64,000 nucleotides of DNA from Paralvinella palmiformis. Its lineage: Eukaryota > Annelida > Polychaeta > Terebellida > Alvinellidae. The stretch lies in contig JAODUP010000223.1 in NCBI GenBank assembly GCA_025642065.1, positions 124,001 through 188,000 on the forward strand. Reading direction: 5' to 3'. Under the pieces are notes generated by a model, which was not told where the DNA came from, ran no database searches, and saw only the letters and a program-made list of their open reading frames with translations. Each line of letters begins with the position of its first letter. Position 1 is the first letter of the stretch. Positions 49,077-62,000 of this stretch are shown here, in pieces. The position numbers and the translations under genes are program-made.

Positions 49077-49806
49077 TTAATAATCATCCATACTTCTGCC
49101 AAACTGACTGTTGGAAGTTGTACCCTCACTCTGTATAGCTTGTGTGCCCTGAAATTGAATTGGTGTAATTCATCATCAATATCAGAATTGAGCCATTTCA
49201 TTCTAGTATCATGCATACACAGTTTATGTATAATTATTTTTCAAATTATATTATCAGTAATTTAAATAAATATATGTACAATTTCATCACCATTGGCCCA
49301 CTTCAAACATTTGCACTCACTGTTAATCTCACTGGACGAGCTGAGTGGTAGGAATATGAACTTCCTTTAAGTTGTTGTACAGAGTGTGTAGCTCTTGTCA
49401 CACCCACATTCCTATTACTGCCTTGGAGCCTCGCTAAAGAGTTAACACCCAAAAGACCATTGTCTCGGTAACTCATTCGTGGAGAACCTGGAATTAACAT
49501 GCTACTGTGTGGCAGTCGGTGATTTTGATTGAAAGCTGGAGCCGAAATAGTAAATGATCTAAATTCCTTTGTGATGTTATGTTTCTCCAATTTTCTAAGC
49601 TCTTTATTGAGTTCCATCGCTTTCCCTATTAAGATATCCGTTTCTTCATCAGTTAAGTCAATCAATTCGAGCTTTTGCAACAGGTCTTGTGGATCGGTTA
49701 AATCAATCTGAATAGTAACCATGTCATTTTTATCGGTTTTATTCGCCTCAAAGATTAGCTGCCTTTCTCCAATTCCTCCAATATCACCCACCGAATCGGC
49801 TGCCAT
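49077..49806 (-). CDS. Unrecognised 185-aa protein with short coiled coil
   Basis: Two exons: 49806-49321 (162 codons) and 49148-49077 (24 codons with stop). They are joined at a consensus GTGAGT donor and TTTCAG acceptor, both phase 0. The open frame would also run 6 codons past the donor, but splicing gives a better-supported end, GRSMDDY. Visible features: an acidic N-terminal half with IDLTDPQDLLQKLELIDLTD, a charged helix likely to form a coiled coil (about residues 50-80, LIGKAMELNKELRKLEKHN), then a basic, Ser/Asn/Arg-rich low-complexity C-terminal half with LPHSSMLIPGSPRMSYRDNG. No signal peptide or membrane segment. I do not recognise the family. The CpG-containing start region and divergent pairing with cactin support a real, broadly expressed gene. 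It could be a small centrosomal, ciliary or scaffold protein, but that is a guess. Confidence 0.75.
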
Positions 49807-50079
49807 ATTAACGTCTAGCTAATTTGTATAAACGTGAAAACGATACTAGATATTCATGACCAATTGGTATGCAAGTAGACACTTTCCAGTAACAAAAATC
49901 GCTTGATGTTATGCAAATTCAGAAGTAATTTACGAATTTTGATGGCTTCTAACAACCTTTAAAGCGTCCTGTTGCCGAGAGACAAAAACGGAAATATATG
50001 CGCGCCATCTAGTGAATTTATCGAGAATCGTTTGTCGTTTGATTATTTTAATAGGTGTTTATTGTTATATAAGTTTGAA
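49807..50079. promoter_or_regulatory. Bidirectional promoter with CTCF-like motif
   Basis: Only 273 bp separate the start codons of the 185-aa gene (- strand) and cactin (+ strand), so both promoters must share it. It contains GCGCCATCTAGTG (50002-50014), whose complement CACTAGATGGCGC fits the CTCF core (CCASYAGRKGGCGC) except at the leading C. No TATA box in a suitable place was noticed. Confidence 0.65.
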
Positions 50080-53000
50080 ATGGGTAAGAAAGAAAGAAAG
50101 AAACATACGCACAGGTAATTATAAAAACAATTCAAGTTTTGTATGACTGTTAAATGTTTGTCTTTCCTTAATTATATGTAGGTTATGAAGTTGGTGTATT
50201 ATCGCCCATGTGGGAACAGGAACGCTCGCCACTGAGGCATTCTCGCCACCTCAAATTTACTAGTTTTCATGACCTATTCGCCACTTATGGTTAGGCACAT
50301 GCACCACCGTTTTCTCCACTTGTAGAGTAAACATAATAAACTTATATGAAAGCAACAAACTGTGAGTAGGTCTACTCCGATTAAGCAGATCATGAATATA
50401 CGCTGTTACTGTATACTGTACTAGACTCTACTAATAGACCTCTATACTAATTACAATAAATTAATCATTATCCGTTGTAGATCCCTAATGAAAGCTTACT
50501 CACACCGTTTTGTACATACTCATACTCACTCATATTCATCCAGTACTGATTTTAGTTAGGCTACATAGCCTGTATCAGGTCAAGGCTTTTCTAAATTTGA
50601 CTTGTTCTAATTATACGCACCCTCATGTACCGCATGTTGGCTATATTTATACTGTCGCCAATGACTATCCAGTCTGTTTTTAAATGCATTTAGTGGTAGG
50701 TACGTGACAAAAAAAAATAATCAAACATTCCAACGGTATCTGTTTCATGATTATAGCTCAAATATTAAGGAAGTTAGAGACTTTTTACTTCTTCAAACAT
50801 GTCAAATTTATGGCTACTTATTTAACATGGAAATGAATGGGAAGGTCTGTGACCTCAAATCCAATTTTAACAAAAATATACATAACTCTCTTAATATTCA
50901 ATGAAATAGCTTGTCTAAATAACTAATTGATGTCTAGAAAACTACTGATGTCTAAATAACTAACTGATGTCTAAAAAACTAACTGATGTTTAAATAATTA
51001 AATAAGTAACTGCATCATGATGTCTAAATAACTAACTGATGTCTAAAAAACTAACTGATGTCTAAAAAACTAACTGATGTCTAAAAAACTAACTGATGTC
51101 TAAAAAACTAACTGATGTCTAAAAAACTAACTGATGTCTAAAAAACTAACTGATGTCTAAAAAACTAACTGATGTCTAAAAAACTAACTGATGTCTAAAA
51201 AACTAAATGTCTAAATAATTAAATAAGTAACTGATGGCCAAATAACTAACTGATATCTAAATAAATAACTAATTTCTAAATAGTTAATTGATGTCTAAAA
51301 AAGTTGTCTAAAAAACAATTAATGTCTAAAAAATACTTGATGTCTAAAAAAGTAAATGACTAAATATTTAAATAAGTAACTGGTGTCTAAATAACTAACT
51401 GATGGCTAAAAAACTAACAAATGTCTACTACACTGTCATATGTTTCGTCCGTTTGTCAGTATGTGACCATATACATGTTTCTAGGTGGATTTCCCAATGG
51501 CAACGGCGAACCAGAAAAATCGCGGCCGGCCAAATATATTTCCGCAAGCTATTACAGACGTTCGAAACTTTAGAACATTATCTACATTTTGTATATGTTT
51601 GTATTTATTTTAAAAGATTTTTTCAAGCTAATTTAGATGGGTTTTGTCAACATGTAACTTCATCAACACACCATTAATTACATTTTTGGCTGATCATTAA
51701 AATTTGAAAACGAGGCTAAAGTATGGAAAACCCCTGATGTCATCCACCAGTCGAACCAATAAGAACACCTGTATAGGCATCATCAATATTCATAAAAGGG
51801 GGTACCCCCCCGAAACAATCCGAAAGAAATGCTGATCCCTGCGGTGCTGGCTCTGTCCATGATCCAGAACGAAGAGCCGTTTATATGCACATACCTATTA
51901 GTGGGGGTGCACTTTTTACAAGATGGCTTAATGTATGTGAAATGTGTTTGAAAATCTTGAGTATAAAGATGTACACTATCACAAAAAGGTGTTTAATGAC
52001 ATGCACTAGGACTAGTACAAGCGGCTTGTGATGAATGATGTTTTTTTAAAATCTATTTTGACTCTTACAGTTATTAACATTTTTTACAATGTAATGTAAA
52101 AAAAATTTTACACTAAAAAAAACAATCCCGGTTATTTGTATTTATAATAAAGGAGTGTCTGAATTCAACTTCATTTCAACTGGAGAAAAATTCTGTGTTA
52201 CAAATTCAACTTCTTTTCAACTGTCAAAACTCTTAGTGTTCAAATTCAACTTTTATTCAACTTGGATAAGTTTTTATTTTACACTCAACTTTTATTCAAC
52301 TAACGAAAAAATCTAAGTCTTTGAATTCACCTTTTTTTCAACCAGATATGCCATATTCAACTTTATTTCAACTGGATTTTAATATTCAACTTTATTTCAA
52401 AAGTTGACTTTGGATATTTTTCATTTTCAACTGTTGAGCTTTAACTGCATTTTAGTTGAGCTTCAACTTTAGATTTTTGTTTGGGTAGTGCTATTTAATT
52501 AATAATTTTTTTATATCGAAGCAACTAATTCTATATATTCTGTTCACTTACTTAAAAAACTCAGCAACCCACCGTCCAATATTTCAACATTGACACTGGT
52601 TACACTTCAAATTAATGTTGCACTGTTAATAATAAAGGATACTAAATATTGAAGATGCTAATAAAAGACCTCATGGGCCAAGGCATTAGTGGCGATTGGG
52701 CCAGGGAATATTGTGTTTGCTGGCGAAGGGGCTTGAGTGGCGAAGAGTCCCGGAGCCAGCTATGTGACCAGTTGAAATAGGGTAACCTCGGACTTTGGTA
52801 ATTTCGGACTGGTAACCTCGGCCACTTATGTCATTGACTGTTTTGTTATGCATCACATATGGTATTGTTTAGATATTATTTTGTCATGGTGATGCAGTTG
52901 TACACAGATCTGGTACATCAAGTCTTCAAATACTGCTTGTGCCATGTCTTCAGACTACTAGACTAGCTATGTCAGCAATAATATAATGTTATATTATGTT

Positions 53001-56000
53001 TTCCGCAATAACGGTAGCTTTGAATTGGATAGAGATAATGTACTATTGACCTAAGACTACGAGTGAGTTACTAAGACTGTGTCCTTTTATAGTCTGTGAA
53101 ATTGAGATATTTGATTTAGTATTATATCCATGACTATTATATAGGCAACTTGTGATAATAATTGTCAATAAAAGTGTATATTCATGATCTGCTCCAAAGG
53201 AGTATACACAATTTGTTGCTTTGATCTAAAGAATTTATTAACTAATTAGCTCCTCTAGTTCCTGTAATCACAATAATCGTTGAAGCCAATTCTCATAGAA
53301 GCCATGTCAGTGGATAATAATTGTAATTAGCAGCGTATATTCATGATCTAGTTAATCAGAGTTTGTTGCTTTGATATAAGTTTGTTATGTTTGTGATACA
53401 AGTGGAGAAATCGGTAGTATAGGTGTTAGATATCGCAAATGGAGAAAATGTTCTTCTGTTTTATAACTTTGTGTTGCCGGTAAAAACAAATGACATCTGT
53501 TTCATCTTATTTGTATTAACTGCCTCTGGTTCATCACATGTGTTTGTTCATCTCAAAACAATCCCACTCTGAGGTTACTAGTCCGAAGTCCAAGGTTACC
53601 ACGTACCACCCAGCCACTAGATCTAGAGGTCTAGACCTAGATCTAACTAGTCTAGATCGAGATCTTGAATCTAAGTAACTTGAATAAGAATAGCTAAAGT
53701 GACTAAGATTTATTTAATAATATAGATATATTGGATATACATGATGATTATTGGGCTCTAGTAGGGAATATCCCCATTTCCAAAAATCTGCTACAAGTCA
53801 ACATGAATAACGAAGGCTTAGCTGTGTCATTCATCTGGAAAGATCGGTCCGCTAAATCATTGGGTTATATCCTGATAACTATTGTGTTAAATCATTTGGA
53901 AAGACACAATCATTCAGCTGGAATAATAATCTCAGTCTCCGTATAATTTGCTGAAAGATTTCAATACTTACCATCAGTCAAAAGTTGCCATCCCCTATTA
54001 ACAGTAGGCGCATTAGCTGTTTCTAACCCGAGACTGCAGTTGGTAACTGATGCAATGCATTTCGCCTGGATCGGTCTATTAATGAATAGTTCTACTAAAT
54101 TAATACTGCCCTCTAAGGTCTAGAAACGAAGGCAGACTAATCAAGCCAATTGATTTTAGCTACAAACAATACCAGTGTATGATTACCAGTGTAATAATCA
54201 GAATCTAACTTATTGGATAATAATTTTAATATTACAATATTAACATATTAATAATTTAAACCATTCTAAAAATTACTTTTCAGGTATATCAAATTTGTTG
54301 GCTACGCCAGTATTTATATTAAAAAAATATATGCTTTTGACAGTTTATGACGATATTATGTCATAAACCTGTATATGACATGACATCATAAATACATGGT
54401 TTTTGACATTGTGTCATAAACTTGCCAACATGATTAACCTTTGTAATTATTAGTTTCTTATAAATCTTTCAAACCATGGATCTTAAATAACATATTTACT
54501 GCTTTCCGTCACTGTGAGCTAATTGTGTCACTATTGTATATTATAATTATTATAAGTCGAGTTTGACTTCTGAAGTATTGGCTTGATAGGATTAAAATCC
54601 CTGAAAATTGGAATCACTGACGTCATCCGCAAAAAAAGTTGGCCTAGTCGTAATGTGCAAGTTGATGTGTAGTGACAGTAATCAGCATAGGTATCATTGT
54701 CTCTCACACCCACCCAATGACGAGGGGAATCAACAGTCTTTAGATTACCAGCAGCTGTTACTATTGTTAATGGTTTATCACCCTCTGTCATCCAGTCATT
54801 CCACAGTTTGCGCATTTCGCCCTTAAATGGCTTGTTCAGGCATACATCCAACAGCTGCAGCAGTGACGTACACCCTCCGAGTATGGTAACATGTGTGGTC
54901 CTCTATTTCAGTTGTTCTTTCACTGAATCCACAGGATGACCGTTGAACATATCCCACACCAACATGGATTTCTTCTTTAGATAGGCACCCAGCCATCTGT
55001 TCCACACATATTTTAGCCCTTGGTGAAGAAGATTCTTGTTGATCCACCACTTTTCTTGGACAGCAATGATGATACCACTGTGCAGTTTCTTTTTCATCAT
55101 CATATTCCTCTTAAATAATCCCATTGCAAGTTGCTTCATTTCGTCAGCTAAACACTAAATTATCACCGTAAAATGTGCCTTCTCACTCCCAGTTGTTTTC
55201 ACAGTCATTGTTTTCTCTCGTTTCCTGTTAACTGTCCTAAACCCTGTCAAGTTGAATGTCATCAGCCTGTCATCCATGTTTCATCCTTGACTTTGCTTCG
55301 TTACCTCTGGAGGTCGCTCGGCCCATCTAGCCTACCATGTGCACAAAAGTGGCCGTAAAACATCAATCATCATTGTCCTCAGCATTTTAAATGTTTCTCC
55401 AGTCTCTCACCAGTTTTTCACTCAGACCAAAATGTCTATCAGCAGATCATTTTCAAAATCCCCCCTCAAATAAGATTGGGAATAGTTGTTATATTTATAT
55501 CGAGCTCATATCATAACACCTTCTTAGAATCTAACACACAGAGGAATAACCATTCATTTAATGACCAGTATGGTTGCTGCTTCTGATGGGATTTTCAGAA
55601 TATGAATATATATGAGGCAACATTTAATTAGGCAACAAGACAGTATTGTCACAGTTTATCATTACAACTGGATTAAAACAATTGTATTGTGTCAGCTACA
55701 CAATAATTCAACAAAGTATTGAATAATAATATATGTGATATTTATATAATGGAGAAAATAAACGAAAAAAATGATGCCATCTCTCTCACTCCAAAACTAA
55801 TACACATAGACGTGGTTCACTTACAATGTGGTTCACATCAATGAACCTCATACACCACATTATAATGGAGCTAGATTGTACATGCCAAACCTTTTACCTA
55901 CCTATAAGTATAAACAATTAATTTAGCATTTTAGATTATATATATATATTATATATATATATATATACATATATATATAATAATTTTAATAACATTATAC

Positions 56001-59000
56001 AATTTGCTATCTTTATTTTTTGGAAGATGTAAGTGATTTAAGATTATAAAAATTACCTTTAAAATATTGTCAAAAGGTGTACAATTAAACATATTCACTG
56101 AAAGTAATTTGTCTGAAAACATTGCACACTTACTGGGTGTACTATTAGATTTAATTGGTAAGTCTTGATCTATGTGTGTATAATGTGTGGAAACATTGTA
56201 TAAGTGTTAATAAATGTGTTTGAAATATCTTATATAAATACAGGTATCACCATATTAGTTATATTATAACTGATTTAATCAGGGTTGGTTTTTTTACTGT
56301 AAAAAAATCAGTTTTTACATTACATTGTAAAAAACTGTTAATAACCATAAAAAAACTAAAATTCTGAAACAAACTGTAAAATACTGTAAAATACACTACT
56401 CAATATTTGACACATGAATTTGTATATGAATACTATGAATATAGCAAAATAATGACATTTATTGTTCTTCTGCACACAGGGTGAATATTGTCTATCTGAA
56501 TAGTTAAACATTTTGTTTAATGTTCCCATATGGAATTATGTGGCCTTCAAATAATAATCACAGTGTTAGTTCAATCTTTTCTATAATTTAAACCAACATG
56601 CAGGTATGTATCAGTGTAACACTGCTTGAAATTAAATTCAGACTGGCTTTCTGCATGGATGCAAAATTAAGTTACATTTTAACACAATGATATGTCACCT
56701 GGGTAATAAAGTCATATCTTAAAAATGGTACAATACATGTGTGTGTCAGCATTGGATAGTCGGTTATCCTGAGACTAGTAGATTATCTGCCATATATACA
56801 AGTAGTAATTTACCCACATGCCAGATATAGTTAAGTAGTTAGTGAGGGGGGTCAATTAGACTAGATATTGGGTTATCATAATGTGGATTAACTCAATTTC
56901 TGTATTACATATTGTATGTATTATAGTCATGTTGTAGTAGATGTTGTTACATATTGTATGTATTACAGTCATGTTGTAGTAGATGTTACATATTGTACAT
57001 ATTATAGTCATGTTGTAGTAGATGTTGTTACATATTGTACATATTATAGTCATGTTGTAGTAGATGTTGTTACATATTGTACGTATTATAGTCATGTTGT
57101 AGTAGATGTTGTTACATATTGTACGTATTATAGTCATGTTGTAGTAGATGTTGTTACATATTGTACGTATTATAGTCATGTTGTAGTAGATGTTGTTACA
57201 TATTGTACGTATTATAGTCATGTTGTAGTAGATGTTGTTACATATTGTACATATTATAGTCATGTTGTAGTAGATGTTGTTACATATTGTATGTATTACA
57301 GTCATGTTGTAGTAGATGTTGTTACATATTGTACGTATTATAATCATGTTGTAGTAGATGTTGTTACATATTGTATGTATTATAGTCATGTTGTAGTAGA
57401 TGTTGTTACATATTGTACATATTATAGTCATGTTGTAGTAGATGTTATATTATCATTTTACTATTTTATAGCTGCATTTGATTTAAATTAATAACTGTTA
57501 ATTATCGGTGTTAATAATGTTTGTGTAAAAGACCTGCCAACCCTGGATTTAACTAATTCAGACATGTAATAAATTGAATTAATCTTAAAGATCAAAAGAG
57601 AAACACTTAGATATTGTAACTGAAATATTTCAGGTCATCATCAAGTGACAACTCTGATGACTCGAGACAAAATAGAAAACACAAACATCGATCAACATCA
57701 AGAGAAAGTAGCAAAAAGCGATCACATAAACGTTCCAGGTCAAGGTCAGAAGAAAAAATGCTGAACGTTGAGGAGATGAGATTGTTAAAAGAAAGAAAGA
57801 GGTATGTATATGTAATCTAATATTAGTAACAACAGTAATGAAAATATTAATAAAGTATGACATAAGTGTGAAACCTGTACAAGATATATAAATAATATAC
57901 TATAGATATAACAGGTTTACCTCATGGTAAATATATGGCAAAGTGCAGTCCATTTAAACTCACCTAAATATATATAAAGTATATGTAGGATGTTTCATTC
58001 AGTGTAGTGTAGTGAGCATCTGGGATAAACAAATTATTCACAAACTTATAAGAACTCTCTACTCCATACATTAGTTTTAGAAATGTTGTGCCAACCCCTC
58101 GGTTAGAGGGGGAAACATCCTTAAAACAATTGTTAGTTTAGCTTGGTATAAAAGATTATATGTTTTCAATTTATTATTTACAGAAGAGAAAAAGAATTGG
58201 TAAAGGCCTTAGAAACTCCAGAAGAAAAAAGATCTAGAAGACTAGCCAAAAAGGTATTTGTATATGATAGGGAGACATAATATAAATGAACAGCGTCTTC
58301 ACTGAACTAGGATTATGTCGGCTATATACACAGATTACATATTGAGATATGAGTGTCAGGTTCTAATTTTCTGTTTTATTACAGGAAGTCAAAGAAAAAA
58401 AGAGGAAAGCTTTGATGGGTTGGGATGAAGAGTATCTTGTAAGTGAATTAATTTTTTATATACATGTTCTGCACTCTTTTAGTCTCATTGTCTACTTTAT
58501 CAAGTTAAGTCCCTGTCTCTGTTATATAATAGTTCTAACATTGAAAAATGTTCTTATACAACATTACAGAGTGTTTCTTCCATATAGTTCAATGTCATAC
58601 TGGATTGTCTGTGTGTACATACCAAGGGTTAATAGTATTTATATTATATTATTCTTATGGCAAAGCTGATATAATGTATTAACCCCTTACAGCTATGTTT
58701 ATCTTGAGTTTTCTCTCAGTCTTCCTGATTAATCACCCAGGTCATGTCACCATAATTTGTAATTTTCTGAGCCAGTATTTTTTCCTCACTCCCTAAATGT
58801 ACACATTATATCTGCTTTATATTTTTGTGTCACCTTTTGTCCAGGGCTACACAAACGTGGATAATCCATTTGGTGATGAACACCTTTTAGATACATTTCA
58901 CTGGAACAAAAAACTGGAGAAAGCTGGAATCAAGGGTGCCCCAAAAGAACAAATAGAAAAGCTTCAAAAACAGAAGATGATTGAAAACAAGGTATTCAAT

Positions 59001-62000
59001 ATTATATTTAATACATGTATAATGAATACATTTCATCGCGCTCATTATAATGAAATGCAATGTGCCATTAAAAGAAACAAGTAAAGAATGTTGTATAACG
59101 AAATATTAATGTTTATGTAAATACTTATTCAAATCTACAGCCCTATTTTACCTCATATTATATTTTACGCAATACAAACACTAATAAGAGTCTTTCATGC
59201 TAAAGTATACAAAGAAATGTTTAGTTGGATAAACATCTACATGAACATGATACAAAAGATGATAGTTATCTTATATCAGAATTTCATGGCTTTTTATTTA
59301 TGATAATGAACTATTTCTAAATGTGATATGGAGTTTAACGTATAATAGTCCAGATCTTTGGTTAGGTCACAATAATTTAATTGTTTGACTAGAAAATGTT
59401 TGGGCACTTAAAATCAAACTGGTAAAGTTTGTTAGAAAATTTATTTTTCTTTGAGAATCTTCATATCCCAGCCTCTTTATCAATTTATGTTTTTAGCTTA
59501 TATAAATCTGGATCTGAAAAAAAGGGTATACTTTTGTTGGGGACAAATCAGCATACACTTCTCTTGTTTCTATACTATAAGACTTCAGGTTTGAGTTCCT
59601 CATGATTATGATGATGATGATAATTAATGTTTTACGGCCACTTTTGTGCACAAATGGGCCGAGCGACCTCCAAAGGTAATGAAACGAAGTCAAAGATGAA
59701 ACAACCTTCAGATATGCCCACGCCGAGATTTGAACACGGGTGGTAGTGATCTGTGGTCCAACACGCTACCGCTAGACCACGGAGGCGCCCCGTTTGAGTT
59801 CCTCATCAATTTATCATTATTATGTGGTCTTGTACTATCCTATCACTAACATGGTTCTTTGTGTGATATTTATAGTAGATGTGTATTTAGTAGTAGATCT
59901 ACACTTACTACTATTTCTAATTATAAGTTACTTTTTATTGTTGACCTGATGTAATATTTTGGTTTTTAGTTGGAGTTGGAGAAGGTAAAGAAGAGAAGAT
60001 TAGAGAGAGAACACGAACGTGAAGAACGTGAACACGAGAGGGTGAGAAGAGAGCAATTATCTTGTTATAATCAGTCTTCTTCAGTATTTAGTTCTAATCT
60101 GATCTTTAAAAATAATTGATAAACAATTAAGTGATATATTGTAAATAATGAGAATTACCTTCATATTTATTGGTTATAAATATTATTAAACTTTTTAAAC
60201 TATAATTGTCAATTAGAAATAATTTCAATCATCAGAAAATTGCATAAACTAAGACATTTATTGCTGTTAGTAAGGAATTTATTTAATTGAATTAAAAGGT
60301 ATCTGTAATGCCCCCCCAAAACTATCATTAATGTTTTTGGTTGATAAAATATTCAGATTATAACATTTATTATCTCAATGAAGTATCTCCAAAGTCCATA
60401 ATAGATGACAGTTGTTGTTCTCAGCTCTGGGAATGGCTGCCAGGATGTGACTTGTTAACCATAGTGTATACATTTGTGTGTTATTGGATATAACGGGATC
60501 AAATAATATGGATGTAACAACTGAAAGATATCTTTATGAACCTGAGAAAGCAGACTATCCAAATATCAATCAAAATGGCAGTAATAGTGAGCTTAGTTCA
60601 GATATTGAAGATGAAACTGTTCATAACTTTTGTGATTAAGAAACATCTACTTGATCCAGGTAAATGGGGGGGGGAGGGTTACTCCCACACCATTATCTGA
60701 ACTGGCTGTGGAATTAACATACACTACATGTAGCCTTACTACAGGTTTATTGGTCAGTTACATATATCTGAGCTTGTTAACAAGTACTACCTGTATTTCA
60801 TTTATATAAAAGAGAACTCCTCTGGTTCCATATAACATTTACAAAATTGACAAAATGATGATTGGCATTCTTCGTAATATACATAAATTTATCAAATGTA
60901 TTTAAAATTTGAAATTTAGATATTTATTTAAGCTTTTCAGGTAGAGGTTTTCTCTTTCTGTTCAATATTTTGAGCATACACACACAAAATGAGTTTCATC
61001 CTCAACAAAACCTTCCTCACAAATGTTACATGATCTATCTTCCAATCTGGTTTGATTAAAGCGGCCAAGTTCTACAATCAGTTGGACCATACTACATCTC
61101 AATCTGGCAATGACACATGAGATAAGATAAGAAATATTAACTTGATATCGGTGAGACTTAACATAACAGAATCTTTCTAGAACAGTAGCTACTACAAAAC
61201 TCAATAGTAGATCTTGTACATACACATTGGTCAGGAGCATCTGGGTCAGTAGTGACCCCCATCATTCTGATATTGATCAAAGGGCCGGTAGACCAACAAC
61301 CTTGTTTACCTTTTATTAATGCTGTAGTATGTGCTTTCAAAGTGCTCTTTGCAAATGAATGAATTGCTACCAAATGGAAATGTTTTAAGTCCAGTTCCAG
61401 TATTATTATATAGTCATTGTTGTGTCACATCTCTGTATTCAACTTTAGTCAGTATAGGCACACTAAAATAATGTTTTATTTTATTTCTCCACTTATTTTT
61501 GGTACAACCGTAACCTTTATATTCTGTTATACTATAATGTTTAGTGTATCATTACTAAGTACAGTTACCTACAACTCCTGGCTACTGTCAGAGAGATGAG
61601 GATTCCACACCTCCCTGAATCAACTTGAAATCAGGACGGGGAAGAAGGCAATATGGCAGCAGTCGATTTATGTTTTAGTGCAATCATGTGTAAAATATCT
61701 CTCCAATAGATCTTTATTATAGCAATTTGTGTGAAATTTAGATTATAATTATTGATACTCTTTTAACTAATGGATGTATCCTTTAAAACTGTGACAGAAT
61801 AAATAATTACTCAAGTTCTGATTACAGTAATTTAATTGTTACATTTATAATTGATAATATTCATAACGTATACACACAGTACACAGCATCATCATTTTGG
61901 CTGAAATGTTGATAAACATTCAATTTGATGGTCAAGAGAGATACTAACTGCTAATTAGACAGGATTTTATAGCATATGCTAAATGTTTTATGTGTAATAT

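Larger units (their letters stand above)
50215..52755. mobile_element. TCGCCACT-phrase bracketed segment in cactin intron 1
   Basis: Left block (50215-50330): GGAACGCTCGCCACTGAGG, CATTCTCGCCACC, CCTATTCGCCACTTATGG. Right block (52675-52755) on the - strand: GGGACTCTTCGCCACTCAAG, CCCCTTCGCCAGC, CCCAATCGCCACTAATGC. The blocks are inverted relative to each other and similar in phrase spacing (about 18-20 bp). Between them lie a CR1-like 3' end, a 19-bp minisatellite and the ATTCAACTT array. Either one 2.5-kb element with later insertions, or two solo ends. Confidence 0.5.

Noticed and set aside
50911..51425. Possible CRISPR-like array
   Set aside because: Contiguous head-to-tail 19-bp units without unique spacers, in a eukaryotic intron; it is a minisatellite.
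53731..53946. 71-codon + strand frame
   Set aside because: No motif or splice support; lies within cactin intron 1 repeat sequence.
56856..57491. 191-codon open frames on both strands
   Set aside because: Entirely the 42-bp minisatellite; no non-repetitive coding sequence or splice context, and it lies inside a cactin intron.
59730..59791. Stand-alone tRNA gene
   Set aside because: The tRNA-like head is joined to a SINE body and tail and flanked by a target duplication.
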